From Chrysomallon squamiferum (Eukaryota > Mollusca > Gastropoda > Neomphalida > Peltospiridae): 62,000 nt of DNA. Below, piece after piece: positions 61,362-62,000 of the stretch. The stretch is taken from assembly GCA_012295275.1 (NCBI GenBank), contig CM022665.1:19153150-19215149 (forward strand), given 5' to 3'. Under the pieces are notes generated by a model, which saw nothing but the letters and a program-made list of their open reading frames with translations, was not told the origin of the DNA and made no database searches. Position 1 is the first letter of the stretch. Each line of letters starts with the position of its first letter. The translations under genes and the position numbers were made by a program.

Positions 61362-62000
61362 CAGTCAAACTTCGATGAGTCAAACTAAATAGTTAGAGTT
61401 CTTCTGGGTGTTTTCCAGTTTTTTAATTTCAAATATTTACTGCATTCCTGATTACTGAGTAATGTACATTTCAAATTTCGAGAAGCACATCTTTCATATT
61501 TAATAAAATAAGTAAATAACAAAATGAATAAGGAACAACTCAAAAGTATTAGACAAAAATATTCACACACCTACTCACATGCAAATATATTTATTGATAT
61601 ATAAAACTGCAAAACAGATGATACATACATGTACATTCATTACTGGAAAAATAAACTGAAACACGTAATCAGTATGCAAGACAGTTAGTTTTTCTTTATG
61701 TTTTCCCTCCATGACAGTCTAGATCTTTAAATTCTAATGTTTTGTCAGGAAATAGTCAGTAAAATATTCCAGCTTCATCTGCATTGTAGATGTCATATAT
61801 GTCATATTTACAAAGAAATTGTTATAATTACTTATGCCATTCAGACATATCTGAATTGCATGTCAATTGGCCTTGCTTCACCACAAATCTGTTTAAATGC
61901 TATTCCATTGCTTTTCTTCAATTTATCCAGATATTGTGGCAAATTCCACAGCTTTTGTAAGTAATACTGACCTAGATATTGCAAGATTTTTATCCCTGGC
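61362..62000 (-). mobile_element. Tigger-like element, internally deleted, cut by window end
   Basis: Starts after a TA with CAGTCAAACTTCGATGAGTC, the form of a Tigger/pogo terminal repeat (CAGT-x-AAAC-x-TCG). Further in, the minus strand reads N-G-I-A-F-K-Q-I-C-G-E-A-S-P (second helix-turn-helix region, about 61860-61915), and then I-Y-N-A-D-E-A-G-I-F-Y-stop-L-F-P-D-K-T-L and L-D-C-H-G-G-K-T (61690-61795), the block holding the first catalytic Asp. The rest of the DDE domain between about 61690 and the terminus is missing or unreadable, so it is defective. It sits in the intron after 61228. Confidence 0.75.

Overview
This window looks like AT-rich intergenic and intronic DNA of an animal, most likely a lophotrochozoan such as a cephalopod mollusc. 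The evidence is indirect: GT-AG introns, signal-peptide secreted proteins, abundant TTA, TA, CA and GA microsatellites, and decayed MULE, pogo/Tigger and mariner-type DNA transposons with non-LTR retrotransposon remnants. I saw no bacterial gene organisation, rRNA, tRNA or CRISPR array. The species assignment is inference.

Three gene loci can be assembled from reading frames and splice signals. On the minus strand at 7699-5485, three exons join in phase into a complete 190-residue secreted protein: signal peptide, PAN/apple-like domain, short cysteine-rich module, and chitin-binding type-2 (peritrophin-A) domain. On the plus strand at 50022-50378, one exon encodes a 118-residue secreted precursor with two copies of a six-cysteine module whose spacing resembles eclosion hormone, separated by a basic KRSR site. 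On the plus strand from 56505, a 36-base first coding exon under an ETS-type promoter motif joins in phase to an exon at 61138-61228. That gene runs out of the window and I do not recognise it.

Weaker single-exon candidates are a terminal exon of a cysteine-rich protein (40011-40217, minus), a short terminal-type exon (44250-44390, minus), a fragment resembling the first strands of a Cys-loop receptor ligand-binding domain (45773-45958, minus) and an exon-like frame at 43080-43257.

The rest is repeats. 1-5 kb: FLYWCH-like remnant, a 181-bp mariner-type MITE, 16-bp and 48-bp tandem repeats. 13-15 kb: RNase H and reverse transcriptase remnants. 16 kb and 45 kb: two copies of one dispersed element. 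21 kb: pogo/jerky transposase remnant. 23-27 kb: MULE remnants. 28.8-29.3 kb: a decayed reading frame of a transposon-like invertebrate family. 34 kb: endonuclease fragment. 55 kb: DNA element with 40-bp inverted ends. 61.4-62 kb: Tigger-like element inside an intron. The large remaining stretches hold microsatellites and AT-rich sequence without convincing coding signal.
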